DNA of 48,865 bases, from contig ONKP01000016.1 in NCBI GenBank assembly GCA_900318405.1, forward strand, positions 1-48,865, given 5' to 3'. The notes beneath the pieces were generated by a model, which was given only the letters and a program-made list of their open reading frames with translations, did not search any database and was not told where the DNA came from. This DNA is from an uncultured Eubacteriales bacterium. Lineage in GTDB: Bacteria > Bacillota > Clostridia > Lachnospirales > Lachnospiraceae. Below, in pieces: positions 27,290 through 36,804 of the stretch. Position 1 is the first letter of the stretch, and every line of letters begins with the position of its first letter. Position numbers and translations under genes: made by a program.

Positions 27290-27507
27290 ATCCTTGTCCT
27301 CCTGGTCACTGCTTTTGTTGCCTGCGGGCGCCTTCCATGGCCCCCGTGGAAAAGCTGCTGTCATCTGTATCCGCTGCAGACCGGCATCCGTGCCTGCGTC
27401 TGTGCCTCTTACAGACCGTCACCTCTTCCTGTTGCGACAGTTTGTGTAAATAAATCTGCCGCTCTTCATCTTACCTCAGGTTTCTTCACCTGTAAAGCCG
27501 GAATGCC

Positions 27508-30015
27508 TCAATATTTATCATTCGCGTCGTAGGTGAAGTTCTTCTCCGTCCCTCCTTCTTTGCTGTCATCCAGCGATTTGTTTCCGGCGTAAGAAGAATC
27601 TTTCCTCGCCGTTCTCACCGATGTTCTCCCCGTTGATCCCGCCGGTCTCCGAAACGATGGCTTCGCTGCCGGCTCTCTCTTCGGTTCAACTACCGGTTCC
27701 CCGGTTCCGTCTTCTGTCGTCACTCCGGCACCCGTTCCATTGGCGGAAGGCCCTCCGCGCCTGGAAGATCTGTCTCCTGCAGATGCCCTTGTTCCGGCGT
27801 CACTGCGCAGACGGAACTTTCCGATCATCGTATTCATTACTTCAGCCTGACCGGACAGTTCTTCCGAAGCTGCCGCGCTCTCCTCTGCGGTTGCAGAGTT
27901 GGTCTGAATAACAGAGGAAATCTGACTGAGTCCCTCGGTCGCGCGTTCCACGCCCCTGGACTCGTCCTCTGAAGCCTCGGAGATCTGATCGATCAGTCCG
28001 ATGATCTGCTGAGTCTGTGTCGATACAGCCTGCAGTGCATCTGCCGTCTCCTCGGTGAGTTTGCCGCCCCGTGCGACCGCGTTCACCGTATCCTCGATCA
28101 GCAGTGCTGTAGACCGTGCCGCCTCCTGGGATTTCTTGGCGAGATTACCAACCTCGTCAGCCACAACGGCGAATCCCTTGCCGGCCGTGCCGGCTCTGGC
28201 TGCCTCAATAGCAGCGTTCAGTGAAAGTATATTGGTCTGGAAAGCAATATCATCAATGGTGCGGATGATCTTGCTGATTTCATCTGCCTTGCCCGTGATA
28301 TCCGTCATGGCACTGCTCAGCTCTGTCATCTTCTCATTCGAGAGCGCAATGGCCTTGTTTGCAGAACCGGAGAGGGAAGAAGCCTCCTCCGCCTTGGTCG
28401 CTGTATCCTTGATCTGCGTGGTCATGCGGTTCATGGTATCCGTCAGTGTCTGCACCGAGGAAGCCTGTTCCGTTGATCCCTGTGCCAGGGACTGCGCACC
28501 GGAGGAAACCTGTGCGGCGCCCGAAGACACCTGATCAGAGGATGCGCGGATCTCTGCCATCGTATCATTCAGACTGTCACAGATCATGGCGAGCGAATCT
28601 CTCATCTTCGCATAGCCGCCCACGTAGGCATCGGCCGCTCCGGACTCTACGGCAAAGTTGCCGTCAGCGATCTGTCCGAGCGTATAATCGAGGTCTCCGA
28701 TGATCGCTTTCAGGCGACCGACCATCTTGTCCATGCTCGTCGCCAGACGTCCGATCTCGTCGTCCTTATCATAGCTTACGTTCACCTCAAGGGAACCGTT
28801 GGCCATCTCATCCGCAACCTCTGCGATACCGGAGAGCGGCTTCAGGGATTTGTTCACCTGTGCACGCAGATAGAAGAGCAGGATCAGGAAACAGATCACG
28901 ATGACGATAATATTCGTACCCACAATTTTCAGCGTCGGCGCTTTCATTTCCTTCAGCGTCACGGCCGTCTGTACCCACCAGGTCTCATTGCCAACCTGAA
29001 GAGGCTCGTAATAGCGGCGTACCTTTCCTGAGCTGGAACTTGTCACAATATTAAATGCCTGTCCGCTCTCCCACTTCGAACTGATCTCACTGAACGAATC
29101 TGCGGAAACCGTATCGGCATATGCCTTGCCGATAACATTCGTATGCGTACTGTAGAGAATATAGCGGTCCGCGTTCACGATATTGACATACAGAGACGGG
29201 AAGGCATCAACCGTCGTCGCGATCGTGCTGAACAGATCAAGATTCATATCGATGACGACAGCACCCACAACCTTGTCACCGTTCATCAGCGGATAATAAG
29301 CCTCCACCGTGCGCCCGCCGTCCGCATCCTCTTCCGAGGGGTTGGAATATTCCACCGACTTCGTCTCGCTGATCTTTGCATACAGGTCCTGATCCAGCTT
29401 GTCCGCCGACTGATTGTACACGGCGTTCTGGCTGTAGGAATCTCTGTCCGCATAAGGGAAGTAACCGGATACCGACGATGAAAAAGCTCCGTCGTCAAAA
29501 TATACGCCGGCCCCGTTGATCATATCGTTGCTGCCCACGATGGCGAGCAGATTGCGGACGATGACGTTTTCCGCATCGTAACGGCTCACCGGGATCTCAT
29601 CGCCGGTGATCCGGCTGACCATACCCTGCGGTGCCTTTGCCTCCGCATCTTTATCTGCGTTGAGTACGCCGATGGCGGTGTCACCGGATTTCACATCATC
29701 TTCCTGCTTGAACATATCTGACGCTGCCGCGGAGATGGTATTGGCATAGCCATCGTTCACATCCAGAATGTCCTGCAGCGTCGCTACATTTTTCTGGGAA
29801 ACGACATTCATCTCTTCGTTGAGACGATTGTTCACAACAGCTTTCGTCTGAAAATTCACGATTGTGCAGGCGACAGCCAGTGCGATAAACATCACAATGC
29901 CGATCACAAAGATGATTCTCGTACTGATGCTTCCGGTTTTGATGCCCTTAAACCTGTCATGCTCTTTTGCTGATGATAATGATGCCGTCTTTTCTGCCTT
30001 TGTTTTTGTACTCAT
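27508..30015 (-). CDS. methyl-accepting chemotaxis protein
   Basis: An 835-residue chemoreceptor. A membrane helix near 35-58, a large double-Cache type extracellular sensor, a second helix (about 365-388), HAMP, then a full signalling domain with the tip [20 protein letters not shown] and [20 protein letters not shown] tail of about 85 residues rich in Gly, Arg, Ser and Pro follows, without a recognisable CheR-tether pentapeptide. The start at 30015 follows GGGGTGAGGT. A sigma-D-like promoter (30216-30242) lies upstream and overlaps a divergent one for flgB-cheA. The ligand is unknown. Confidence 0.93.
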   Translation of the reverse strand: MSTKTKAEKTASLSSAKEHDRFKGIKTGSISTRIIFVIGIVMFIALAVACTIVNFQTKAVVNNRLNEEMNVVSQKNVATLQDILDVNDGYANTISAAASDMFKQEDDVKSGDTAIGVLNADKDAEAKAPQGMVSRITGDEIPVSRYDAENVIVRNLLAIVGSNDMINGAGVYFDDGAFSSSVSGYFPYADRDSYSQNAVYNQSADKLDQDLYAKISETKSVEYSNPSEEDADGGRTVEAYYPLMNGDKVVGAVVIDMNLDLFSTIATTVDAFPSLYVNIVNADRYILYSTHTNVIGKAYADTVSADSFSEISSKWESGQAFNIVTSSSSGKVRRYYEPLQVGNETWWVQTAVTLKEMKAPTLKIVGTNIIVIVICFLILLFYLRAQVNKSLKPLSGIAEVADEMANGSLEVNVSYDKDDEIGRLATSMDKMVGRLKAIIGDLDYTLGQIADGNFAVESGAADAYVGGYAKMRDSLAMICDSLNDTMAEIRASSDQVSSGAAQVSSGAQSLAQGSTEQASSVQTLTDTMNRMTTQIKDTATKAEEASSLSGSANKAIALSNEKMTELSSAMTDITGKADEISKIIRTIDDIAFQTNILSLNAAIEAARAGTAGKGFAVVADEVGNLAKKSQEAARSTALLIEDTVNAVARGGKLTEETADALQAVSTQTQQIIGLIDQISEASEDESRGVERATEGLSQISSVIQTNSATAEESAAASEELSGQAEVMNTMIGKFRLRSDAGTRASAGDRSSRRGGPSANGTGAGVTTEDGTGEPVVEPKREPAAKPSFRRPAGSTGRTSVRTARKDSSYAGNKSLDDSKEGGTEKNFTYDANDKY

Positions 30016-30210
30016 TACCTCACCCCTGTTTAATCTTCCCGGCTTTCCCGGATTGCACGTGTCCTGCAAAACCATTATAATTCAGTCAGTAAGCGATGCG
30101 CAATATGGCAGAATCATATACCGCCTGCAGAGCCTGCGTCGCCGGCCGGCTGATCTGCGGATTCGAGAGATTTCGCGCTTTCGCAGACAGGCCAGAATGT
30201 ATTTTTCATA

Positions 30211-30242
30211 TTATATAATCGGCCTGCGGGTCGATATTATAA
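30211..30242. promoter_or_regulatory. overlapping divergent sigma-D-like promoters
   Basis: Minus strand: GCCGATTA (complement of 30216-30223), 15 nt from TTAT, before the chemoreceptor gene. Plus strand: GTCGATAT (30230-30237), 15 nt after TTAT (30211-30214), before flgB-cheA. The stretch is nearly palindromic. The -10 matches the sigma-D consensus GCCGATAT well; -35 TTAT is weak against TAAA. AATCGGCCTGCGG recurs exactly at 46886-46898. Confidence 0.5.
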
Positions 30243-30447
30243 TTGCCAGAGCAAAAAAATTGCTTGTTAAGATGATACAAAGTTTCCATATTCAAAATAC
30301 ATCGTTTCCTGCCGGCAGCTGACACATCTGCCTGACGCACTGCGGCACATACCATTGTGTCCCTGCGCAACGTACAGCAGTTTCGCGGCAGTCATATGCA
30401 GCACACGACGGCAGCTTAATTCGTAATGAAAGAAGGTGAACGGACGA

Positions 30448-30846
30448 ATGAGTGATACCACCAACCTGTTCGGCAATGACGTAGGTCTCACCGAGAAGAC
30501 TCTTGATCTTCTGTGGCAGCGTCAGAAAATCACGCAGAACAATATCGCCAATGTAGACACGCCAAATTATAAATCTCAGTACCTCACTTTTGAGGACGAA
30601 CTCCGGAGACAGATCAAAACCTCGACCAGAACCAGGAACGCACGCCAGTCGATCGGCGATGCGATCGATCAGACGACAGCTACGCTTCACACCACGACGA
30701 ACGAGTCCACCCGTATGGACGACAACAGTGTGGATATGGATCAGGAGCAGGTCGACCTGGCGGAGACGACCTATGAATATCAGATGATGGTGCAGGCAAC
30801 GTCCAATCAGCTGAAGCGTCTGGATTCCGCCGCGAAGATCACCTGA
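30448..30846 (+). CDS. flgB: flagellar basal-body rod protein FlgB
   Basis: A 132-residue proximal rod protein. The N-terminal NNIANVDTPNYK motif of the rod/hook family and the C-terminal YEYQMMVQATSNQLKRL heptad region are clear. It assembles into the rod linking the MS ring to the hook. ATG 30448 is preferred over GTG 30436 because AGAAGGTG lies ahead of it. It is unusual that flgC and fliE do not follow; instead cheA comes 107 nt later. The canonical operon may be split, or this may be a second copy. Upstream 30076-30447 carries the promoter element and no gene. Confidence 0.9.
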   Translation: MSDTTNLFGNDVGLTEKTLDLLWQRQKITQNNIANVDTPNYKSQYLTFEDELRRQIKTSTRTRNARQSIGDAIDQTTATLHTTTNESTRMDDNSVDMDQEQVDLAETTYEYQMMVQATSNQLKRLDSAAKIT

Positions 30847-30953
30847 GCATCATGACGTCAGGAAGCGTTATTGTTCACATATTGTCATCCCGTTGATTTG
30901 TGAACAGTAACCTGGCAGCAACAAATACATAAAAATAGAAGGGGAAGCAGCAA

Positions 30954-33170
30954 ATGGACAGTACAATGGAAAGTATGTTGGAGACATACCTCTTCGAGAC
31001 CAATGATCTGCTCGACAAGCTCGACGAGATGCTCGTGGCTGACGAGAAGATCGGGGATTTCTCGACGGATGATGTGAATGAGATCTTCCGTATCATGCAC
31101 ACCATCAAGGGATCATCGGCAATGATGGAGTTTAATTCCATCTCCGTCGCTGCGCACAAGGTCGAGGATCTGTTTTTCTTCATCCGTGATAAGGGCATTG
31201 AAAACCTGAACGCTGAGGACAAGAAGGATCTCTTCAACCTGATGTTCAAATCCGAGGATTATCTGCGAGGCGAAGTCTCCAAGGTGGAAGCCGGCGAGAC
31301 GCTGTCAGACAACACCGATGAGTTCTGCAAGATCGTATCTGATTTTCTCGAGCGGATCAGCAAAGACGAGGCAGCCGCTGAAGCAGCAGAAGCCGCCGGA
31401 AAGTCCGCTCCGTCCGGTCAGGCAGCAGCTCCATCCGCGACAGATGCCGCTGCCGGCGCGTCCAGCGTCCAGGATATCAATGCACAGCTGGCAGGCCTTC
31501 CCAATGATCCTGCTGCCAAGACTTTCATCCATATTTTTCTGGAAGAGGGCGTCGGGATGGAGAACCTCCGCGCCTTCATGATCGTCAACGCGCTGAAGGA
31601 CTGCGATATCAATTTCCGCTACTATCCGGCGGATATGGAGACGAATTCCGGGACCGCACAGTCCATCATCGATAACGGCTTCTATCTGGCTTTTGATGAC
31701 GAGGCTTCCTGTCAGAATGCGCTCGGTGTTCTTCCCTCACAGAACCACATCCGCTCGTTTGAGGAGGTAGAGGCTCCGGCAGCTGCGCCGGCCCCCAGCC
31801 AGCCCGCAAAAGAAGAAAAAGCGTCTGACACGACCGTAGAAAGCAAAAAACAGGATACACCGGCAGCTGCATCGGCAAAGCCGGCCGCTCCCGGTGCTTC
31901 TGCACACAAGACATCCGAAGCAGATGCCGGAAAGTCTGCAGGCACGCCGAAAAAAGCCGCACCGATCAAGCAGAGCCTGATCAGCGTCAATCTGCAGAAG
32001 CTCGATGCGCTGATGGATCTGGTAGGAGAGATCGTCATCACGGAATCCATGGTCACCTCCTCTCCCGTTCTCAAGCAGCTGGATCAGGAAGATTTCGACA
32101 GCTTCAACAAATCCGCCCGTCAGCTCCGCAAGCTGACGAACGATCTGCAGGATATATCGATGAGTCTCCGCATGGTGCCGATCTCCGGCGTCTTCCAGAA
32201 GATGAACCGTATCGTCCGCGACATGAAGCAGAAGCTTGGCAAGGATGTTCGTCTGACGCTGATCGGTGAGAATACCGAGGTTGACAAGAGCATTGTCGAC
32301 AGCATTCAGGACCCGATCATGCATATCGTCCGCAACAGCATGGACCATGGCATTGAAAAGACAAAGGAAGAGCGTATCGCGGCCGGCAAGGATCCGCAGG
32401 GCGAGATCGTCCTCTCCGCGACGCATACGAGCAGCGAAGTCGTCATCTCCGTATCCGACGACGGCTACGGCATGGATCCTCAGAAGCTTCTCGACAAAGC
32501 TGAACAGAAGGGCATCCTCACAAAGCCCCGTTCCGCCTACAGCACGCGCGAAGCGCTGAATCTGATCCTGCTGCCCGGCTTCTCGACAAACAAGGAAGTC
32601 ACCGAATATTCCGGCAGAGGCGTCGGCATGGACGTCGTAAAGAGGAATGTGGAAACGGTCGGAGGCGCTGTCCGCATTGACAGTGAGCTCGGCAAGGGCA
32701 CGACCATCACCCTGAAGATTCCGCTCACGATGGCCATCGTAGACGGTATGAAGGTAACCGTGGGCAACTCTATTTTTACCATCCCGATCTCGAATATCAC
32801 GCAGTCCTTCAAGATCGAGAGCGATGATGAGATCGTCCGCGACGAAAAAGGCAATGAGATCATCGAGCGGATGGGCAGCTTCTATCCGGTTATCCGTCTG
32901 AGCAACTTCTACAATCTGAAGGGCACCTATGACGATGATGTCAAAGAGGGCATCATGATCTGGGTGGAGGCCGGTGACAAATCCTGCGTCCTCTATGCCG
33001 ATGACCTTCTCGGCGAACAGCAGGTCGTTGTGAAACCGCTGCCCACGTATTTTAATAACTTTGATCTGAAGAGTGTCGGTATCAGCGGATGCTCCATTCT
33101 CGGAGACGGCAACATCTGCATTATCCTCGACGTGGCCGGTATCTACGCTGCCGCCGTCGAGAACGCGTGA
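30954..33170 (+). CDS. cheA: chemotaxis histidine kinase CheA
   Basis: A 738-residue kinase that passes receptor signals to response regulators. P1 (Hpt) carries H49 in IMHTIKGSS. A P2-like module lies at about 175-270, followed by an Ala/Pro/Lys-rich linker. P3 (dimerisation, about 340-405), P4 ATPase with IVRNSMDHGIE, VSDDGYGMD and GRGVGMDVV, and P5 CheW-like end. All catalytic parts are present. The start follows AGAAGGGGAAG. It is in line with cheW 14 nt later, so the two are surely co-transcribed. Confidence 0.97.
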   Translation: MDSTMESMLETYLFETNDLLDKLDEMLVADEKIGDFSTDDVNEIFRIMHTIKGSSAMMEFNSISVAAHKVEDLFFFIRDKGIENLNAEDKKDLFNLMFKSEDYLRGEVSKVEAGETLSDNTDEFCKIVSDFLERISKDEAAAEAAEAAGKSAPSGQAAAPSATDAAAGASSVQDINAQLAGLPNDPAAKTFIHIFLEEGVGMENLRAFMIVNALKDCDINFRYYPADMETNSGTAQSIIDNGFYLAFDDEASCQNALGVLPSQNHIRSFEEVEAPAAAPAPSQPAKEEKASDTTVESKKQDTPAAASAKPAAPGASAHKTSEADAGKSAGTPKKAAPIKQSLISVNLQKLDALMDLVGEIVITESMVTSSPVLKQLDQEDFDSFNKSARQLRKLTNDLQDISMSLRMVPISGVFQKMNRIVRDMKQKLGKDVRLTLIGENTEVDKSIVDSIQDPIMHIVRNSMDHGIEKTKEERIAAGKDPQGEIVLSATHTSSEVVISVSDDGYGMDPQKLLDKAEQKGILTKPRSAYSTREALNLILLPGFSTNKEVTEYSGRGVGMDVVKRNVETVGGAVRIDSELGKGTTITLKIPLTMAIVDGMKVTVGNSIFTIPISNITQSFKIESDDEIVRDEKGNEIIERMGSFYPVIRLSNFYNLKGTYDDDVKEGIMIWVEAGDKSCVLYADDLLGEQQVVVKPLPTYFNNFDLKSVGISGCSILGDGNICIILDVAGIYAAAVENA

Positions 33171-33184
33171 GGAGGGAAAAAATC

Positions 33185-33697
33185 ATGGAAAAAGTTGAAG
33201 AAGCAGAGATCGACAAGGATTCCCTTTCAAACGTCCTCACGGATGCACAGGCACTTGATCTGGAGGAGGATACCCGCGATCTCAAGAGATGCCTGGTGTT
33301 TGAATCCGGCGGCCTGGTGATGTTCATCAGCACCGAGTACATTACGGAGATCATCAACGACCACAACATCACGCCGGTGCCGGTTGTTCCGAACTACGTG
33401 AAAGGTATCATCAATCTGCGCGGTTCCATTCTTCCCGTCGTCGATATCCGGCTGCTGATGGACAAGGAGCCGATCGAGTACACGAACCGCACATGCATCA
33501 TCGTTCTGAACATTGATTCCGTTCCGATCGGCATCATTGTCGACGATGTGCGAAGCGTCCTCGACATCGACAACAACGCCATCCAGCCGCTTCCTCTGAA
33601 GAAACAGCAGAAGCTGGCGAACGGGATGCTGAAGCTGGATGATGAGAATGAGACCGTCGCCATGTCGTTTGACTGCGAAGCTCTGATCAACGTATAA
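33185..33697 (+). CDS. cheW: chemotaxis coupling protein CheW
   Basis: A 170-residue adaptor linking receptors to CheA. It has the CheW core (FESGGLVMFISTEYITEII, PVVPNYVKGIINLRGSILPVVDIR) with about 30 extra acidic residues at the N-terminus. It starts 14 nt after cheA with GGAGGG ahead. Only one cheW is seen in the window. The N-terminal extension is longer than usual and has no known role. Confidence 0.96.
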   Translation: MEKVEEAEIDKDSLSNVLTDAQALDLEEDTRDLKRCLVFESGGLVMFISTEYITEIINDHNITPVPVVPNYVKGIINLRGSILPVVDIRLLMDKEPIEYTNRTCIIVLNIDSVPIGIIVDDVRSVLDIDNNAIQPLPLKKQQKLANGMLKLDDENETVAMSFDCEALINV

Positions 33698-33718
33698 ATC
33701 TGACAGCAACGTTCTGCA

Positions 33719-33747
33719 GGATGGAGATGCTTTCTGCGTCTCCATCC
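33719..33747 (+). repeat. hairpin between cheW and cheR
   Basis: GGATGGAGA pairs with TCTCCATCC around an 11-nt loop, and CTGCAGG flanks it on both sides (33714-33720, 33753-33759). No T-run, so it is more likely an RNA processing or stability element than a terminator. Confidence 0.6.
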
Positions 33748-33785
33748 TGTTACTGCAGGGAATAAACGTGACGGAGGATCAGAAC

Positions 33786-34610
33786 ATGGCAGCATATCTT
33801 TCGGATGAGGATTTTACACGCCTCTCCACTTACATTCACACCAACTTCGGCATCGACCTGCATAAGAAAAAGCAGCTGATCATCAGCCGGCTGGGAAATA
33901 CGCTTCCGGAGCTCGGTTATAAGGATTTCCACGGCTATGTGGACGATATCACCTCCGGGCGCAGGCCTGACCTCGTCAATACCACACTCGTTAAGCTGAC
34001 GACCAACTACACATTCTTCATGCGTGAGCAGGCGCATTTTGACTTCATGATGGATACCATTCTTCCGTGGGCAGAGAAACAGCACACGAGGGACCACGTT
34101 CTTGCCATCTGGAGTGCCGGCTGTTCATCGGGTGAGGAACCCTATTCCATCTCCATGTGCCTGAAGGAGTACTTCGGTTCACGGGCGAAGAACTGGGACA
34201 CCCGGATCCTTGCCACGGATATTTCGCAGGATGTCATGGCTCAGGCTATGAATCCCTCCTGGAGCAGTGACATACTGGATTCGCTGCCGCCGGGATGGCG
34301 GGAGAAATACTTTGTCAAACGCCCTGATGGAGCGTATACTGTCAGCAGAGATATTCGTGAGAATGTCATTTTTCAGCCGTTCAACCTGATGTCACCGATC
34401 CGGTGGAAGAAAAAATTCGATCTGATCTTCTGCAGGAATGTCATGATCTACTTTGACAATCCGACGAAGGAAGCACTCGTCCGCCGTTTTTATCAGGCGA
34501 CGGTTCCGGGCGGCTATCTGTACATCGGTCATTCGGAAGGGCTTGGCACCATCTCCTGCCCGTATAAATATGTGAAACCGGCTATCTACAGAAAACAGGA
34601 AAACGCCTGA
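33786..34610 (+). CDS. cheR: chemotaxis methyltransferase CheR
   Basis: A 274-residue SAM-dependent methyltransferase that modifies receptor glutamates. N-terminal helical domain (SDEDFTRLSTYIHTNFGIDL), then LTTNYTFFMRE, the SAM motif SAGCSSGEEPYSISM, ILATDIS, and CRNVMIYF. It has the usual length and no TPR tail. Start 33786 has GGAGG 8 nt ahead, better than the GTG at 33768. It follows cheW in the same operon. Confidence 0.96.
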   Translation: MAAYLSDEDFTRLSTYIHTNFGIDLHKKKQLIISRLGNTLPELGYKDFHGYVDDITSGRRPDLVNTTLVKLTTNYTFFMREQAHFDFMMDTILPWAEKQHTRDHVLAIWSAGCSSGEEPYSISMCLKEYFGSRAKNWDTRILATDISQDVMAQAMNPSWSSDILDSLPPGWREKYFVKRPDGAYTVSRDIRENVIFQPFNLMSPIRWKKKFDLIFCRNVMIYFDNPTKEALVRRFYQATVPGGYLYIGHSEGLGTISCPYKYVKPAIYRKQENA

Positions 34611-34669
34611 ACTGACACTCGCTGAAGTGTGTCGAAGGCTGACCGGCTTTTTCTGCTATTCCTGCAACT

Positions 34670-35299
34670 GTGCGGCACCGTGCCGTCATACGAACGAAAG
34701 TTGTGAAATTCTTGATCAAACGTGATGTAATCGCCATCGGCGCATCTACCGGCGGCACAGAGGCTATTCTTAAAGTTGTCAGAAATTTCCCGGCAGACAT
34801 GCCCGGCGTTGTGATCACGCAGCATATGCCTCCGAAGTTCACGGATATGTATGCACAGCGGCTCAACGGCATCCTTGCCATGGAGGTCCGCGAGGCAAAG
34901 CACGGTGATATTCTGCATCCCGGCCTTATGCTGATTGCCCCGGGCGGTATGCAGATGCGTCTGGTACGGATAGGATCCACATACAGCGTATCCGTCACCG
35001 AAGAGGAAAAAGTCAACGGACATGCTCCTTCGGTCGACGTTCTCTTCCATTCTGTCGCCACAGCTGCCGGAGAGCACGCTATCGGTGTCATTCTTACAGG
35101 CATGGGGGCTGACGGTGCAAGAGGCATCAGGCATATGCGCGACAGCGGCGCCTATACCATCGGACAGGATGAGAAATCCTGCGTTGTTTACGGCATGCCG
35201 AAGGAGGCATACCTTCTTGACGGCGTGACCGATCAGGCTGACCTCGATACGATTCCGCTCCTCATCGGCAGGGCGCTGGGGAGAACAGGACTCATCTGA
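34670..35299 (+). CDS. cheB: CheB-type methylesterase domain without receiver
   Basis: A 209-residue protein consisting only of the CheB catalytic domain, which demethylates or deamidates receptors. The catalytic Ser (AIGASTGG), His (TQHMPP) and Asp (MGADGA) are intact. The N-terminal receiver domain of normal CheB (about 120 residues) is absent and not in another frame nearby, so phosphorylation by CheA cannot control it. The start is uncertain: GTG 34670, GTG 34703 or TTG nearby, none with a good ribosome site. That leaves room for a lost 5' part. It follows cheR by 59 nt. Confidence 0.85.
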   Translation: MRHRAVIRTKVVKFLIKRDVIAIGASTGGTEAILKVVRNFPADMPGVVITQHMPPKFTDMYAQRLNGILAMEVREAKHGDILHPGLMLIAPGGMQMRLVRIGSTYSVSVTEEEKVNGHAPSVDVLFHSVATAAGEHAIGVILTGMGADGARGIRHMRDSGAYTIGQDEKSCVVYGMPKEAYLLDGVTDQADLDTIPLLIGRALGRTGLI

Positions 35300-35310
35300 C
35301 TTATATAAAT

Positions 35311-35366
35311 ATTCCAGAATGCAGATGCCTCCACCCGTTGCTGCGGGTTGGAAGCATCTGTATTTC
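35311..35366. repeat. intergenic palindromic element, copy A
   Basis: ATTCCAGAATGCAGATGC at the left and GCATCTGTATTTCT at the right form a stem, with GCTGCGGGTTGGA in between. A related copy is at 40539-40611 and a left half at 46924-46945. It lies after cheB and may act as its transcript end. Confidence 0.7.
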
Positions 35367-35374
35367 TTGCCTGC

Positions 35375-35399
35375 CCACTGTCAGCCGGCCTGACAGTGG
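35375..35399 (+). terminator. hairpin before the C39-like peptidase gene
   Basis: A perfect stem CCACTGTCAG / CTGACAGTGG with loop CCGGC. No T-run follows. It would separate the che operon from the peptidase gene, or act as its 5' structure. Confidence 0.5.
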
Positions 35400-35435
35400 A
35401 GCATGGGTAAACTTCTCACAGCTGACAGGACAGAC

Positions 35436-36548
35436 ATGGATAAGAAGAAGGACTATACATCAAATCGTGTATCACAGAAAGATATCAGCGACACCGGGCG
35501 CTATGTACCCGACCGCCATTCGAGACTGGCAGAGCAGAATGCAAAGCTGGAAAAGGAAGCAAAGCGGTCTCATACCCTGATGCTCGTCACCTTCGTCGCA
35601 GCCATGCTGGTCATGGGGCTCCCTGCCTATAAGGGAGTCCGGTCATTTTTTAACGCTGATCAGGGGTCGTCTTCATCGGCAGATTCGGACGAAGCGGTAA
35701 CCGCAGCTGCCAGTTCGGAAGCGGAAAGTTCTTCTCTTACCGCAGATTCATTCGTTGTTTCTGTCTCTTCGGAAAGTGTGAAATCCATCTCCCAGGACAG
35801 TGCGGAGTCTGTCTCCTCAGCCAGCAGCACATCTGGTACATCCGTGTCATCTGCATCATCCGCGGATGAAAAATCATCAGATTCCACCGCCTCTTCATCC
35901 TCAGACAGCAAAACAGCGGCATCTTCTTCAGACACCGCTGCTGATGCCGCCGTGAACGACGGAGGCGAAACCGGTCCCGCCGATACGGGTGATTCCACGG
36001 TCATGCTCGATACCACCATGGGGCCGATGCTCTATTACAGTCAGGACGATCCGGAATGGGCCGATTACCTCTGGGGCGGTACGGATCCTATCAGTGAATA
36101 CGGCTGCGGTCCGACGACCGTCGCCATGATCGCTAATTCCTTCAGCGGCGGCGCTGAAAAAATCACGCCTGTTATGGTCGCTGAATGGGCAGTGGAAAAC
36201 GGCGATTTCGCGCAGGGAAGCGGCTCCTACAACGCACTCATCCCCGACGGCATCGCGCATTTCAGCGGGCTGAACGTAGAATCCATGAACAGCGATATGT
36301 CTGCTGATGCCATCACCAATGCGCTGAAGGACGGCTGTATCATGGTTGCTCTCGTCGGACCGAATTACTTCACGCAGGACGGGCATTTCATTATCATCTG
36401 CAGCCTGCACGCGGACGGCAGTATCGGTGTTGCCGATGCCAAGAGCATGCAGCGCACCAGAAACAGCTACAGTGCTGACTTTATTGCGGCTCAGCTGCTG
36501 ACCTCTTCAACCAATTCAGGCGGTCCGCTGTGGAAAATTTCGAAATAA
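35436..36548 (+). CDS. membrane-anchored C39-like cysteine peptidase
   Basis: A 370-residue protein: short cytoplasmic N-terminus, one membrane helix (about 47-67), a Ser/Ala/Val/Glu-rich linker of about 110 residues (SVSSESVKS units), then a papain-like domain of the C39-like type. The Cys lies in EYGCGPTTVAM and the His in DGHFIII, with the later Asp in VADAKS. The catalytic domain should face outside. ATG 35436 has AGGA 8 nt ahead; the ATG at 35403 directly abuts a hairpin and has no spaced ribosome site. No bacteriocin or ABC partner is adjacent, so a cell-surface role is more likely. Linker style is shared with the SH3 protein. Confidence 0.82.
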   Translation: MDKKKDYTSNRVSQKDISDTGRYVPDRHSRLAEQNAKLEKEAKRSHTLMLVTFVAAMLVMGLPAYKGVRSFFNADQGSSSSADSDEAVTAAASSEAESSSLTADSFVVSVSSESVKSISQDSAESVSSASSTSGTSVSSASSADEKSSDSTASSSSDSKTAASSSDTAADAAVNDGGETGPADTGDSTVMLDTTMGPMLYYSQDDPEWADYLWGGTDPISEYGCGPTTVAMIANSFSGGAEKITPVMVAEWAVENGDFAQGSGSYNALIPDGIAHFSGLNVESMNSDMSADAITNALKDGCIMVALVGPNYFTQDGHFIIICSLHADGSIGVADAKSMQRTRNSYSADFIAAQLLTSSTNSGGPLWKISK

Positions 36549-36590
36549 GTTCCTCACGATCAGCAGTTCTACATACTGTATTCGTTTACA

Positions 36591-36614
36591 GTCCGCCGCA
36601 GGCATGCGGCGGAC
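36591..36614 (+). terminator. terminator of the C39-like peptidase gene
   Basis: A perfect 10-bp stem GTCCGCCGCA / TGCGGCGGAC with loop GGCA, followed by TTATTT. Its right arm is also the first part of the 34-nt tandem repeat that begins here. Confidence 0.8.
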
Positions 36615-36804
36615 TTATTTACTGTCCCACAACAGACATGCGGCGGACTTATTTACTGTCCCACAGCAGACATGCAACGGACTTATTTACTGTCCCGCAA
36701 CAGACATGCGGCAGACTTATTTACTGTCCCACAGCAGACATGCACCGGACTTATTTACTGTCCCGCAACAGACATGCGGCAGACTTATTTACTGTCCCAC
36801 AGCG
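36601..36804. repeat. 34-nt tandem repeat, six units
   Basis: Six contiguous units of 34 nt without spacers. Each carries a TGCGGCGGAC-like terminator arm plus TTATTTACTGTCCCAC. Units 3 and 5, and 4 and 6, resemble each other most, so a 68-nt dimer was probably the last thing duplicated. The final unit overlaps the 3' end of the lipoprotein gene: its codons for LWDSK and stop are the right half of the unit. The array therefore arose from the junction of the two convergent genes. Confidence 0.93.

Noticed and set aside
36601-36804. Possible CRISPR array
   Set aside because: The 34-nt units are contiguous with no unique spacers, the unit carries gene-end and terminator sequence, and no cas genes are present.
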